Below, in pieces: positions 10,147 through 19,055 of a stretch of 64,000 nt of DNA; positions within the stretch are counted from its first letter, which is position 1; every line of letters starts with the position of its first letter. This stretch comes from Chitinophagales bacterium (GTDB lineage Bacteria > Bacteroidota > Bacteroidia > Chitinophagales > Chitinophagaceae), in assembly GCA_017303835.1 (NCBI GenBank), contig JAFLBI010000001.1:2108001-2172000 (forward strand), given 5' to 3'. Both the position numbers and the translations under genes were made by a program. The notes under the pieces were generated by a model. That model was not told the DNA's origin, searched no databases, and worked only from the letters and a program-made list of their open reading frames with translations.

Positions 10147-12096
10147 TTACCATCCAGGATTTTGCTTTAAAAATCCTTTGTTAACTTCTGCTTGTGGAAA
10201 TGGATAGAAATACATTTTATCTTCCCACACCCTTGTTTCAAAAGGCTCTATACGATAGGATAATCTGTTGTCATTAGCAAGACGCTGAGCAGGGGTCATA
10301 CTCGTAGTTGGTGGCACATATGCCGTTGAACTGTTTTCGTAAAGAAAGATTCTAAAAAACTGACCTTTCATAACCCCATCATTACCTGCAATTTTCCATC
10401 TTCTGACATCAAAGAAGCGATGCTCTTCCCCATAGAGCTCAACAGCTCTTTCACGCTGTATATACTCCCTTGTTTTTGTTTTATTACCAAAAATATCCGC
10501 ATAAGTAGGGTTACCAGGAGCCAGATCGGGTAATCCACCTCTTCGTCTAATAACATTTAATGAAGCATAGATTGCAGGATCAGATGGATTTATTTCATTC
10601 AAAGCTTCAGCATAGCCTAAGTGAAACTCAGCTAATCTGAAAATTGGCCAGTACAAATTGACTGTACCATTGTTTGCATTAACAAGATTGATATACTTTT
10701 TCTGGTGTATACCATTTGGAATACCATTACCTATTAATTGGGGTCCTGCTCCAGTCTGGACAAAAGCTCCATTAATATTTGTTCTCTTGTATAAAAATTT
10801 TGCCGTGTCGTTACCGCCCTGACCATTCATTAATCCAGTATTTGTATACTGAGAGCCAGGCCACCAGGCTACAGCATGGAAACGAGGTTCCATCCTCCGC
10901 ATGATAGACTTAAGCTGTGTAAAGCTGCCATCTGTAGGAAGTGATATATCATTACCGTTTACATCACGGAATGTCTTTGTAATAAAGTTCATCGGTAATG
11001 CCATCACTGTATTACCCCAAGAGAAATAAATTGGACAACCCCATCTCACAACATTTGCGCCACCAGCCTGCTGCCCGTGTGATTTATCGTAAAGAATAAG
11101 CTCTCTGTTTCTGGGGTCAAGTGCTGCACCAGTAGCATAATTGTAACTTTCGGATTTCCCTAAAGCTGGGTCATCAAGTAAGCTGTATCCATTTGTTGCT
11201 GACCAATCTAACAAGGCTTTATGTGCCTGAGCAGCATCTCTCCATCTATTGTTATCGCTGCTTTCAAGACAATTTAAACTATCCGCTCCACCAGAAACCG
11301 GCGGTGTAATTGAATTGGCTAAAGGACTTGCAGCCCACAAAAGTGTAACGGCCTTCAATGCTAATGCAGCACCTTTATTAATTCTACCAATATCTGATGC
11401 AGGATAATTATCTGGTAAGTTCGGAATGGCTTCATCACAACTTTTAACAATGAAATCAATTACCGACTTCAGTGATCTTCGTGTTCCAGCAGGGACTACT
11501 TGAGCTTGGTTCACACCACCAACATTACTGATGATCACTTTTGGAGTCTGGTCAATTATAGGGATTCCTCCATAGCGAATCATTGCTTCGTAGTGCATCA
11601 TAGCACGAAGCACTCTCGCTTCCGCAATTGTCTGATCCCTTAATTGTGCTGTCCAGTTAAAGGTTCCTGTATTTGTAAGTGGAACTCTTTCAGCATTTTC
11701 AATAAAAATGCAAGCGTTCCTCATACCTACGGTTACTCTATTATAAGAAAACTCATCCTGAAAATTTGCTCCCCAGGTTCCCGCATTAAAAGCATTAGCC
11801 CTTCCACCTGTTCCAAACTGATCGCCCTCATCACTTGCAGCCAGTAAGAAACCATCAACTGTTCCCGCATCACTTAAGCCACTACCACCATCTCCAGTAA
11901 CAAAGCCATTAATTACAGATGTGGAGTACACATTCCATAATGCACGCATCGCCGCATCAGGTGTAGCAAAAACAGAATCAATTGTAATAGTACTACCAGA
12001 AGGTTGTTCCAGCATTCGCTTACATGAAGTTGCCGCACTGATAAACAAAACAACCAGAGCAACTATTGTGATGTATTTAAAGTTACGCTTCAGCAT
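10147..12096 (-). CDS. SusD/RagB-family glycan-binding lipoprotein (first pair)
   Basis: This is a surface lipoprotein of 649 residues with a signal ending SAATSC (Cys25). SusD hallmarks include EARVLRAMMHYEAMIRYGG near 165, GAALALKAVTLLWAASPLAN near 245, EHRFFDVRRWKIAG near 565 and a C-terminal LKQNPGW. It lies 26 bases downstream of the STN-type SusC at 12123 and is followed by the second SusC. Having two SusCD pairs in a row within one strand-coherent locus is typical of loci for complex polymers. As in the family generally, it should bind oligosaccharide at the cell surface and close over the SusC barrel. It has no enzymatic motifs. Confidence 0.93.
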   Translation of the reverse strand: MLKRNFKYITIVALVVLFISAATSCKRMLEQPSGSTITIDSVFATPDAAMRALWNVYSTSVINGFVTGDGGSGLSDAGTVDGFLLAASDEGDQFGTGGRANAFNAGTWGANFQDEFSYNRVTVGMRNACIFIENAERVPLTNTGTFNWTAQLRDQTIAEARVLRAMMHYEAMIRYGGIPIIDQTPKVIISNVGGVNQAQVVPAGTRRSLKSVIDFIVKSCDEAIPNLPDNYPASDIGRINKGAALALKAVTLLWAASPLANSITPPVSGGADSLNCLESSDNNRWRDAAQAHKALLDWSATNGYSLLDDPALGKSESYNYATGAALDPRNRELILYDKSHGQQAGGANVVRWGCPIYFSWGNTVMALPMNFITKTFRDVNGNDISLPTDGSFTQLKSIMRRMEPRFHAVAWWPGSQYTNTGLMNGQGGNDTAKFLYKRTNINGAFVQTGAGPQLIGNGIPNGIHQKKYINLVNANNGTVNLYWPIFRLAEFHLGYAEALNEINPSDPAIYASLNVIRRRGGLPDLAPGNPTYADIFGNKTKTREYIQRERAVELYGEEHRFFDVRRWKIAGNDGVMKGQFFRIFLYENSSTAYVPPTTSMTPAQRLANDNRLSYRIEPFETRVWEDKMYFYPFPQAEVNKGFLKQNPGW

Positions 12097-12122
12097 ATTT
12101 GCATTTTTTGTTTTGTTAATAA

Positions 12123-15100
12123 TTAGAATTGAACATTTACACCAAAATTGAAAACCCGCATCATTGGATATACAGCACCATTTGAACTGGGTATTTCAGG
12201 GTCGAAATATTCCATTTTTGTCCATGTAACTAGGTTTTGGCCATTCATATATACTCTAAGGGATTTAAGTGAAAGCTTTTGAATGATTTTAGGTGCAAAA
12301 GTGTAAGCTACTTCTACGTTCTTAAGGCGTAGGTAGGAAGCATCCTGCATCCAAAAAGATGACACACGATAATTATGTCTGTTTGCATCAGGTGCTGCTG
12401 TAAGTCTTGGCAAAGTGATTTTTTGTCCATTTGCAAATCTTTCTGCTGACCAACTTTCCTTTGCACGCTCAAATGCTGTCTTCGTTCCTGCTATAAAAGG
12501 CCAGGCGGATTCTCCTGTGAGATAAGTAGACACTTGAGCTGCTCCCTGGAAGAATAAGGATATCTCGAATCCTTTCCATTGAGCGCCAACAGTAGCACCG
12601 TAAATAATACCTGGTATATTGGGATTGCCAATGTTACTTCTATCGTTATCATCAATGATGCCATCACCATTTACATCCTTGTAGCGAATATCTCCAGGAA
12701 CAAGACCTGCACCCTCCCAAACAGACTTAGGCCTTTTAGGATTATTAATTTCTTCCCATGTATTATAAATACCTTCTGCAATGAGCCCTTTTGGCTGTCC
12801 GATTCTATTACCAGTCATTGCTAGCCCAGCAAATGGCTGAGGCGCCTCATCCATATAGACGATTCTATTCCTTGTATATGTGAAATTGGCATTAGCATAG
12901 TAGGTAAGTTTTGAGCTCTTGATTACATCACGAAAACCCATTTCAATCTCAAATCCCTTATTCTCAGCAACACCAATATTGTATGGAGATATCAAGTTCG
13001 TTGGACCGAAAGTGATTGGTACGTTCAAATTCCATAAGATCTTTTCCCGCTTCTCACTAAATACATCAGCAGCAACAGTAAGCTTATCTTTAAAGAATCT
13101 GAAATCACCTCCGATATTTAATTTCTTTGCTACTTCCCATGTAACTCCTGGATTACCTATGCTAGCTTCTCTATAACCTGTCATAGGTGTATTTGCTAAA
13201 CCCAAGAAGTATGAAGCTCCAGAAGTGAATGAAGATGGAAGAAAAAGAAATCTATTACCCCCAATTTTATCATTACCAACCATACCATAAGATCCTCGAA
13301 GCTTCAAATAACTAAAGAAGTCTGATTTGGGAAAGAAGCTCTCCTGAGAAACAACGTAACCTGCAGATAACGAAGGGAAGAAACCAAATTGCTTGCCTAC
13401 TGCAAAGTTTTCAGAACCGTTGTAACCAATATTAACATCTGTAAAATATTTGTTCTTATAGTTATATGTCAATCTGGTAACCAAACCCATATAATTGAAG
13501 GGTAATTGATTACCTCCATCATAGAATCTTTCAACTGTACCAAGCATTAAGGCTGTAACATTATGCACTCCAAAAGATCTTGTATAATCGATCGCTGCTT
13601 CAGCATATAACTTTCTGTTCTTTGCAAAACTTTCACCAAGGAAGCTAACTGGACCTTCAAAAGCATTCACAACTGGTATGGGTATGATTGAATCCTGAAA
13701 TGTTGTAGCCCCAGGATTTCTTCGTAAATCCCACAATGGAATAGCCTTTCGTCTTGATACATTCTGTAGATAGTAGCTATCATATGCAACCATGGTTCTA
13801 ACAGAAAGCCCCTTAGTAATCCTATCAAGTTTTACCTTACCGCCAATATTCATATTAAGCCTACTGCTAAAGTTGGTATTAAAACCATTAAACAGCATTT
13901 GATATAAAGGCGCATTAGATATTTGCCAAGCTGTTAATCCCTCTACATTTCTTACCAGTTTTCCATCATAAAGAACTGGACTCATAATTGGGTTAGCAGA
14001 GAGGATAGTTGAAAATATGTCGCTTGTAGCACTATTAGAATAATTTGAGTTTTGGATTTCAGCAGAAGACTTAATAAAAAAGGAAACATCCTTAGAAATA
14101 TTAAAATCAAAATTGCTTCTTATGTTATAGCGTTTAAAATTGGGATTAGCACTAAAATCTCTAAAGAGATTACCCAGCTTATAAATACCATCTTGATTCA
14201 AATAACCTAATGATACAAAGTACTTTGTATCAGCCGTCCCTCCAGACACATTTAAATTATACTGCTGTTGGGGTGCATAATCCTTAAGCATATAATCCAT
14301 CCAGCGGATATTAGGGTGGAAATATGGATCATCACCTTTTCTATATCGTTCTATGTCATAATCACTAAATCTTCTAGCAGTTGGATTATTTTGATCATTT
14401 GCCTCCGCTTCGTTCCTCAATAGAGCATAATCAACAGCATCAAGTTCTTTGGGCAAACGAATTGGGTTTTGCCAAGCTAGATTACTCGAAAAAGTAAATT
14501 GAGGTTTACCAACCTGACCTGTTTTTGTTGTGATAATTATTACACCATTTGCACCCCTAACACCAAAAACAGCTGTTGCTGAAGCATCTTTCAAAATATT
14601 AAAACTCTCAATTGTATAAGGATCAATACCTGCCAAACTTCTTTCAACACCATCCACTAAAACTAAGGGTCTTGCACTGTTTCCACCTGCGAAAGTGGCT
14701 ACACCTCTAATAAAAATGTCAGCAATGTCTCTTCCAGGTTCACCACCTCTCTGAACCGTGATGATACCAGGTGATCTACCAGCAAGTGCATTTGCAACAC
14801 TTGCAACAGGAGATCTTAATATTTCAGTTGTAGAAACAGATCCTATTGAACCAGTAACAGTTACTTTCTTTTGAGTGCCATAACCTACCACTACAACATC
14901 GTCAAGACGGCTTGAAGAGGGAGTTAGAAAGTACTGAATAGACTGCTGAGCGCCAACGGAAATTTCAGCAGTTTGGTATCCTGTATAAACCAATACCAAA
15001 ACCGTATTATCATCTTTAATTGAAAGAGAAAATCTACCATCATTATTCGTTGTAGTACCAGTCTTTGTACCTTTTACCTGAACCGAAACTCCAGATAATG

Positions 15101-15521
15101 GCACCCCTTTTTCATCTGTAATAAGACCATTGATCGTTCGGTCAACCTTAGCATTTTCAAGCTTATTCTGGCTTGCGTCAAAAGTAACGATCTTATCTGC
15201 TGTACTTAAGTCACGCTCCTTCACAAGTACGATCTCACCATTGACTTCACAATTCAAATCAAAATCTTTGGAGATTCTCGCAAGAACATCATTAAGTGGC
15301 TTGTCAATAAAAGAAACCGTTACTTTTCTTGAAGCCTTAATTTTCTCTGCGACATAAACAAATCTGACTGAAGTTTGCTTTTCAATCATCTCAAAAACGC
15401 GCTTCAATTCAGTGTTTTGCAGTTGAAGAGTCACCTTTTTATCCAAAAGCGTTTGAGATACAGCAAATACACTAAGCTGCATACAGAATAGAAAAATCAG
15501 CGGTAGCAATGATTTTTTCAT
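12123..15521 (-). CDS. SusC/RagA TonB-dependent transducer with STN domain
   Basis: This outer-membrane importer also senses its substrate. The start at 15521 (MKKSLLPLIFLFCMQLSVF) gives a clean signal peptide; the in-frame ATG at 15578 would overlap the FecR stop. Domains in order: STN (about residues 28-90, LQLQNTELKRVFEMIEKQT), CarboxypepD_reg-like (about 130-215, INGLITDEKGVPLSGVSV), TonB-box region DDVVVVGYGTQKK, plug (ALAGRSPGIITVQRGGEPG, LVLVDGVERSL), then the barrel ending in FNFGVNVQF. STN-containing SusC proteins signal through a FecR-type anti-sigma factor to an ECF sigma factor, and both lie immediately upstream (15563 and 16792). This channel is therefore the likely inducer sensor for the locus. 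Confidence 0.95.
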   Translation of the reverse strand: MKKSLLPLIFLFCMQLSVFAVSQTLLDKKVTLQLQNTELKRVFEMIEKQTSVRFVYVAEKIKASRKVTVSFIDKPLNDVLARISKDFDLNCEVNGEIVLVKERDLSTADKIVTFDASQNKLENAKVDRTINGLITDEKGVPLSGVSVQVKGTKTGTTTNNDGRFSLSIKDDNTVLVLVYTGYQTAEISVGAQQSIQYFLTPSSSRLDDVVVVGYGTQKKVTVTGSIGSVSTTEILRSPVASVANALAGRSPGIITVQRGGEPGRDIADIFIRGVATFAGGNSARPLVLVDGVERSLAGIDPYTIESFNILKDASATAVFGVRGANGVIIITTKTGQVGKPQFTFSSNLAWQNPIRLPKELDAVDYALLRNEAEANDQNNPTARRFSDYDIERYRKGDDPYFHPNIRWMDYMLKDYAPQQQYNLNVSGGTADTKYFVSLGYLNQDGIYKLGNLFRDFSANPNFKRYNIRSNFDFNISKDVSFFIKSSAEIQNSNYSNSATSDIFSTILSANPIMSPVLYDGKLVRNVEGLTAWQISNAPLYQMLFNGFNTNFSSRLNMNIGGKVKLDRITKGLSVRTMVAYDSYYLQNVSRRKAIPLWDLRRNPGATTFQDSIIPIPVVNAFEGPVSFLGESFAKNRKLYAEAAIDYTRSFGVHNVTALMLGTVERFYDGGNQLPFNYMGLVTRLTYNYKNKYFTDVNIGYNGSENFAVGKQFGFFPSLSAGYVVSQESFFPKSDFFSYLKLRGSYGMVGNDKIGGNRFLFLPSSFTSGASYFLGLANTPMTGYREASIGNPGVTWEVAKKLNIGGDFRFFKDKLTVAADVFSEKREKILWNLNVPITFGPTNLISPYNIGVAENKGFEIEMGFRDVIKSSKLTYYANANFTYTRNRIVYMDEAPQPFAGLAMTGNRIGQPKGLIAEGIYNTWEEINNPKRPKSVWEGAGLVPGDIRYKDVNGDGIIDDNDRSNIGNPNIPGIIYGATVGAQWKGFEISLFFQGAAQVSTYLTGESAWPFIAGTKTAFERAKESWSAERFANGQKITLPRLTAAPDANRHNYRVSSFWMQDASYLRLKNVEVAYTFAPKIIQKLSLKSLRVYMNGQNLVTWTKMEYFDPEIPSSNGAVYPMMRVFNFGVNVQF

Positions 15522-15562
15522 GGCAAGTTGTTGTTTTATATATATTAAAGCTGATGTAATGC

Positions 15563-16711
15563 CTATTGAGCAGTACACCCCTTAGCGGAAATAATTACTT
15601 TCCCATCAATGACTTCGTAATCACCGTTCATCACCCTACAAATCAGACTAAGTTGTTCATATAATGAGAAACCCTCTAGATTAGCCTTCAAGGAGCAATT
15701 ACCAAGAAGTATCTCATCAAAAACAATTTCAATACCATAAGCCCTTTGTAATCTGGCAAACACCACTTTTAAAGCTGTGTTATCAAAATCAAACAACTCT
15801 GTATCAATAGACTCTGGATTTAAAATGATTGGGACATCAATTAATGTCTTCACAAAACTCTCGTTAGACTTAGTATAAGTAACTTTTTGATTTGGAGACA
15901 ATACGAAACTCGATAAAGGTTCTTTAGCCTTAGGTGTCTCTAAGGCCAAATCATTCGAGGCAAAAACAGATACCTTCCCAGAAGCAACTTCTACTGTTGC
16001 CTCTTTATCGGCTTCATAAGAGCGCACTTTGAATTTTGTACCTAACACCTTCGTGACAAGGCCATTAGCAAAAACATAAAAAGGCTTCTGTGGATTTCTC
16101 TTAATATCAAAAACTGCTTCTCCACTTAGATATACAACTCTATCATCTGTAGAAAGAAAGTTTTTATCATAAGATATAATAGACTGCTTACTCAATAACA
16201 CGCTAGATCCATCTGGCAGTGAGACCATAAGAGGCACCTGCTGTTGATTGATCTTTTCTATCATTTGATTACTACCCTTTTTAAGCAGCTGATAGCTTTT
16301 ACTTGAAGACTTTTGAGATTCCAGTTTTGGCATTAACAAAGTCCAAGCAATTACACCAATGATAAAAATTATGCTAGCTGCTGCATAATAGGTATAGCTG
16401 AGACGGGGCGATTCTGAACGAACTAATAATTTTTTTTCAAGGCGCCTACTTGTATCTTCTTCGCAGATGACACGTTTGGTGTCTGCAATAACCTGATCTA
16501 TTTCATTGGAACTAAAGTAATCCTGCTTAACGCGCATCGCGATGATCAGGTCACGCGCAGACTCAATTTCTTTCTTTTTTTGAGGATACCTTTCTACCCA
16601 ACGATCAAATACAGACGAATCTTGGGGTAATCTTTCAATAGAGGCCCTGAATTGTTCATCCCAAACAAAATCATAGATACAATAGTCCAGATATTTATCT
16701 TGAATGTGCAT
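15563..16711 (-). CDS. FecR-family anti-sigma factor
   Basis: This inner-membrane regulator of 382 residues links the STN-type SusC to the ECF sigma factor. The cytoplasmic N-terminal part (1-100) binds sigma. A single transmembrane helix follows at about 107-127 (AAASIIFIIGVIAWTLL). The periplasmic FecR domain (about 155-265) has VSLPDGSSVLLSKQS, VYLSGEAVFDIKRN and VLGTKFKVRSYE. The C-terminal part (about 310-378) resembles the DUF4974 secretin/TonB-like module usual in Bacteroidota FecR proteins (ALKVVFARLQRAYGIEIVFD). It sits 80 bases downstream of the sigma gene and 41 bases upstream of SusC. The spacer before it on the sigma side contains A8 and T8 runs that could act as a weak attenuator. 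Confidence 0.92.
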   Translation of the reverse strand: MHIQDKYLDYCIYDFVWDEQFRASIERLPQDSSVFDRWVERYPQKKKEIESARDLIIAMRVKQDYFSSNEIDQVIADTKRVICEEDTSRRLEKKLLVRSESPRLSYTYYAAASIIFIIGVIAWTLLMPKLESQKSSSKSYQLLKKGSNQMIEKINQQQVPLMVSLPDGSSVLLSKQSIISYDKNFLSTDDRVVYLSGEAVFDIKRNPQKPFYVFANGLVTKVLGTKFKVRSYEADKEATVEVASGKVSVFASNDLALETPKAKEPLSSFVLSPNQKVTYTKSNESFVKTLIDVPIILNPESIDTELFDFDNTALKVVFARLQRAYGIEIVFDEILLGNCSLKANLEGFSLYEQLSLICRVMNGDYEVIDGKVIISAKGCTAQ

Positions 16712-16791
16712 TCGTTAGCGGTATAATTGTATTAGAGCACTTTTTTGAGAACTAATACCAAAAAAAACAAGCCTTTTTTTTATTTATTTAA

Positions 16792-17364
16792 CTATAATCT
16801 AAAAATTGAGTCAGGAGTAGCTACCCTTAGACGATTCAAAGCAATCTGAAGTAAGTTTGATACAGTTTGAGGTGTGATTCCCAATATTGAGGATATCTCT
16901 TCTCTTGAAAATGACTGAAAAAACTTAAGGTATATAACCTCCCGTTGTCTCTTAGGTAAACTCTCTATGAGCCCGTTAAAGTGGTTAGAAATTGCATTAG
17001 AACTCTCATTTGCAATTATTGCCTCATCTATCGTTACCGAGAAACTAAAATTCTCTACTTCTAGATCTTCGCTTGTAATTAAAGAAACACGTCTTAGCTC
17101 TTTTACTTTCTTATAAATCAATCTCCTTAAACAGGCAAAGAGGTAAGGCTTCACCTGAACACTTTCGCTTAGATAAGTACGCCTCTCCCATAAATTGAAG
17201 AAAAGCTCTTGTATAACATCCTTGATTAGTTCCTTATCATTGGTAAACCGCATTCCATACTGAGCCAAATCTTTAAAGTATATGCGCATCAATGCAGATA
17301 CAGACTCACTTTCCCCTTGAAGGAAGGATATCCATAATTCAATATGTTCCCCAGACTTACTCAT
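16792..17364 (-). CDS. ECF RNA polymerase sigma factor, FecI/RpoE-like
   Basis: This sigma-70 family ECF factor of 190 residues has region 2 at about 20-90 (AQYGMRFTNDKELIKDVIQE, then LFFNLWERR) and region 4 at about 130-180 (LPKRQREVIYLKFF and the helix-turn-helix SREEISSILGITPQTVSNLL). It has no sensory extension. Directly followed by fecR and an STN-type susC, it should drive the SusCD operon when the SusC sensor binds ligand. A 91-base gap separates it from kduI upstream and marks a probable separate promoter, although I find no clear TAnnTTTG box there. Confidence 0.92.
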   Translation of the reverse strand: MSKSGEHIELWISFLQGESESVSALMRIYFKDLAQYGMRFTNDKELIKDVIQELFFNLWERRTYLSESVQVKPYLFACLRRLIYKKVKELRRVSLITSEDLEVENFSFSVTIDEAIIANESSNAISNHFNGLIESLPKRQREVIYLKFFQSFSREEISSILGITPQTVSNLLQIALNRLRVATPDSIFRL

Positions 17365-17455
17365 ATTTAGGAATCATCATTCTTATTATTTGTTCAACTC
17401 TATTCATTACTACTTCCAAAAGCATAGTGTCTAGTTACTATTATGTTTAATTTCT

Positions 17456-18286
17456 CTATACAAGATTTTGAATAGGTAATGGATCCATATCTGTATACTC
17501 TTTATTTTCACCTGCCATACCCCATATAAAACCATATGCTGAAGTTCCACATCCAAAATGCGTACTCCATGGCGGCGACAATACTGCTTGATTATTAGCA
17601 ATAACAACGTGTCTAGTTTCTATCGCATCACCTACAAAATGGAATACCCTGTTACTATCCTGAAGATTAAAATAGAAGTACACTTCTGAACGTCTTGTAT
17701 GTGTATGAGGAGGAAAAGAATTCCATACACTTCCATCAGATAATAATGTTAGCCCCATTACAAGTTGACAACTTTCTACTCCTTGCTGATATATATATTT
17801 ATACACAACCCTCTCATTAGAATTCATTGAACCGCCCATTAACTGAGGAGAGGCATCAGCTTTACTCACTAAAGTTGTTGGAAAAGATTTATGTGCCGGC
17901 GCTGATAAAAGATAATACATAGAAGGTTTCATTAAATCCTCTGATGTAAAAGAAACCTCTTTAGCTCCCATACCTACATATAGACAGTCTAAGTGATTTA
18001 ATTCATACGATTTGCCGTCGACGATAACATTTCCTGTTGAACCAATATTAATGACGCCTAATTCACGCCTTTCCAAAAAATATGCTGATTTGAATTCATT
18101 AGGGGCTGTTAGCTGAAGGGGTTCTTGCGATGGTACTGCAGAACCCAATACAAGCCTATCATAGAATGTATACGTTAAGCGAATAGCGTTGTCTTGCATC
18201 AGATCACTTATAACGAAGTGATCATACAGCTGAGCTCTAGTCAACTGCATAGTTTCATTTTGGCTTACTGCGTATACTTTTCTCAT
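17456..18286 (-). CDS. kduI: 5-keto-4-deoxyuronate isomerase KduI
   Basis: KduI (4-deoxy-L-threo-5-hexosulose-uronate ketol-isomerase, EC 5.3.1.17) converts 4-deoxy-5-ketouronate, the product of unsaturated galacturonate or glucuronate, into 3-deoxy-D-glycero-2,5-hexodiulosonate. The length (276 residues) matches the family. Visible family motifs are ERRELGVINIGSTGNV, LDCLYVGMGAKEV, the metal-binding PPHTHTRRSEVYFYF (His, His and Glu ligands), SPPWSTHFGCGTS and the C-terminal MAGENKEYTDMDP. The protein is cytoplasmic. It lies 4 bases downstream of kduD, so the two consecutive pathway steps are one transcript. Its presence argues for a gluco- or galacto-configured uronate polymer, because alginate products are normally handled by a reductase instead. 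Confidence 0.95.
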   Translation of the reverse strand: MRKVYAVSQNETMQLTRAQLYDHFVISDLMQDNAIRLTYTFYDRLVLGSAVPSQEPLQLTAPNEFKSAYFLERRELGVINIGSTGNVIVDGKSYELNHLDCLYVGMGAKEVSFTSEDLMKPSMYYLLSAPAHKSFPTTLVSKADASPQLMGGSMNSNERVVYKYIYQQGVESCQLVMGLTLLSDGSVWNSFPPHTHTRRSEVYFYFNLQDSNRVFHFVGDAIETRHVVIANNQAVLSPPWSTHFGCGTSAYGFIWGMAGENKEYTDMDPLPIQNLV

Positions 18287-18290
18287 ATAA

Positions 18291-19055
18291 TTATCTTGCT
18301 AACCACCCTCCATCAACAACGAGAATGGCTCCATTTACATAGTTTGATGCTGAAGAAGCCAGAAAAATAGCTGCTCCACTTAAATCTTCTGGACTACCCC
18401 ATCTCCCACAAGGGATCCTGCTTAATATTGATGCATTCCGTTCTTCATCTTCTCTTAAAGCCTTTGTATTATCAGTAATGATGTAACCAGGGGCAATGCC
18501 ATTCACATTGACGCCAAAAGCAGCCCATTCATTTGACAATGCCTTTATTAATCCTGCTATTGCGGATTTTGAAGCTGTATAACTTGGTACATTAATACCC
18601 CCTTGAAAACTTAGCAAAGAGCATATAAAAATTATTTTTCCTTGCTTCTTTTCAACCATCTGCTTACCAAATGCTTTTGACAAAATAAATTGAGCATCCA
18701 GATTAATTGATAACACTTCATCCCACATTAAGTCATCATGATCTGCAGCAGGCTTTCTTTGTATTGTTCCGGCGTTGTTGATGAGTACATCAATACTTAT
18801 TTCCTTTTCTATGATTTCGTTTATCGTTGCATAAATATTATCCCGATTGGCCAAGTCAAGTCTATAGACAGATAAACTGTAGCCATTCTCTTTACAAAAA
18901 TTATCCAGTTTTGAAATATCTCCACTTCTGTATGTTGCAACAATATCTGCTCCTGCGCTCGCTAAAGCACAAGCCAATGAAAAGCCTATTCCTCTATCAG
19001 CGCCGGTAATCAATACTTTCTTACCCTTTAAACTGAATAAGTCTAATCCATTCAT
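18291..19055 (-). CDS. kduD: 2-dehydro-3-deoxy-D-gluconate 5-dehydrogenase KduD (SDR family)
   Basis: This classical short-chain dehydrogenase of 254 residues reduces 2,5-diketo-3-deoxygluconate to 2-keto-3-deoxygluconate with NAD(P)H. It has the nucleotide-binding motif TGADRGIGF near 17-25, the NNAG motif (VLINNAGTIQRKP, a KduD-like sequence), the catalytic Ser in SLLSFQGG and YTASK with the catalytic Tyr and Lys, then APGYIITDNT and the C-terminal ILVVDGGWLAR. Its start overlaps the stop of the upstream TIM-barrel-like gene by four bases (ATGA), indicating translational coupling, and kduI follows after 4 bases. The close kduI linkage makes KduD more likely than the related gluconate 5-dehydrogenase. 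Confidence 0.9.
   Translation of the reverse strand: MNGLDLFSLKGKKVLITGADRGIGFSLACALASAGADIVATYRSGDISKLDNFCKENGYSLSVYRLDLANRDNIYATINEIIEKEISIDVLINNAGTIQRKPAADHDDLMWDEVLSINLDAQFILSKAFGKQMVEKKQGKIIFICSLLSFQGGINVPSYTASKSAIAGLIKALSNEWAAFGVNVNGIAPGYIITDNTKALREDEERNASILSRIPCGRWGSPEDLSGAAIFLASSASNYVNGAILVVDGGWLAR

Noticed and set aside
16735..16791. A8/T8 stretch between the sigma and fecR genes as a terminator
   Set aside because: It lacks a GC-containing stem, so termination is not supported; sigma and fecR are normally co-transcribed.
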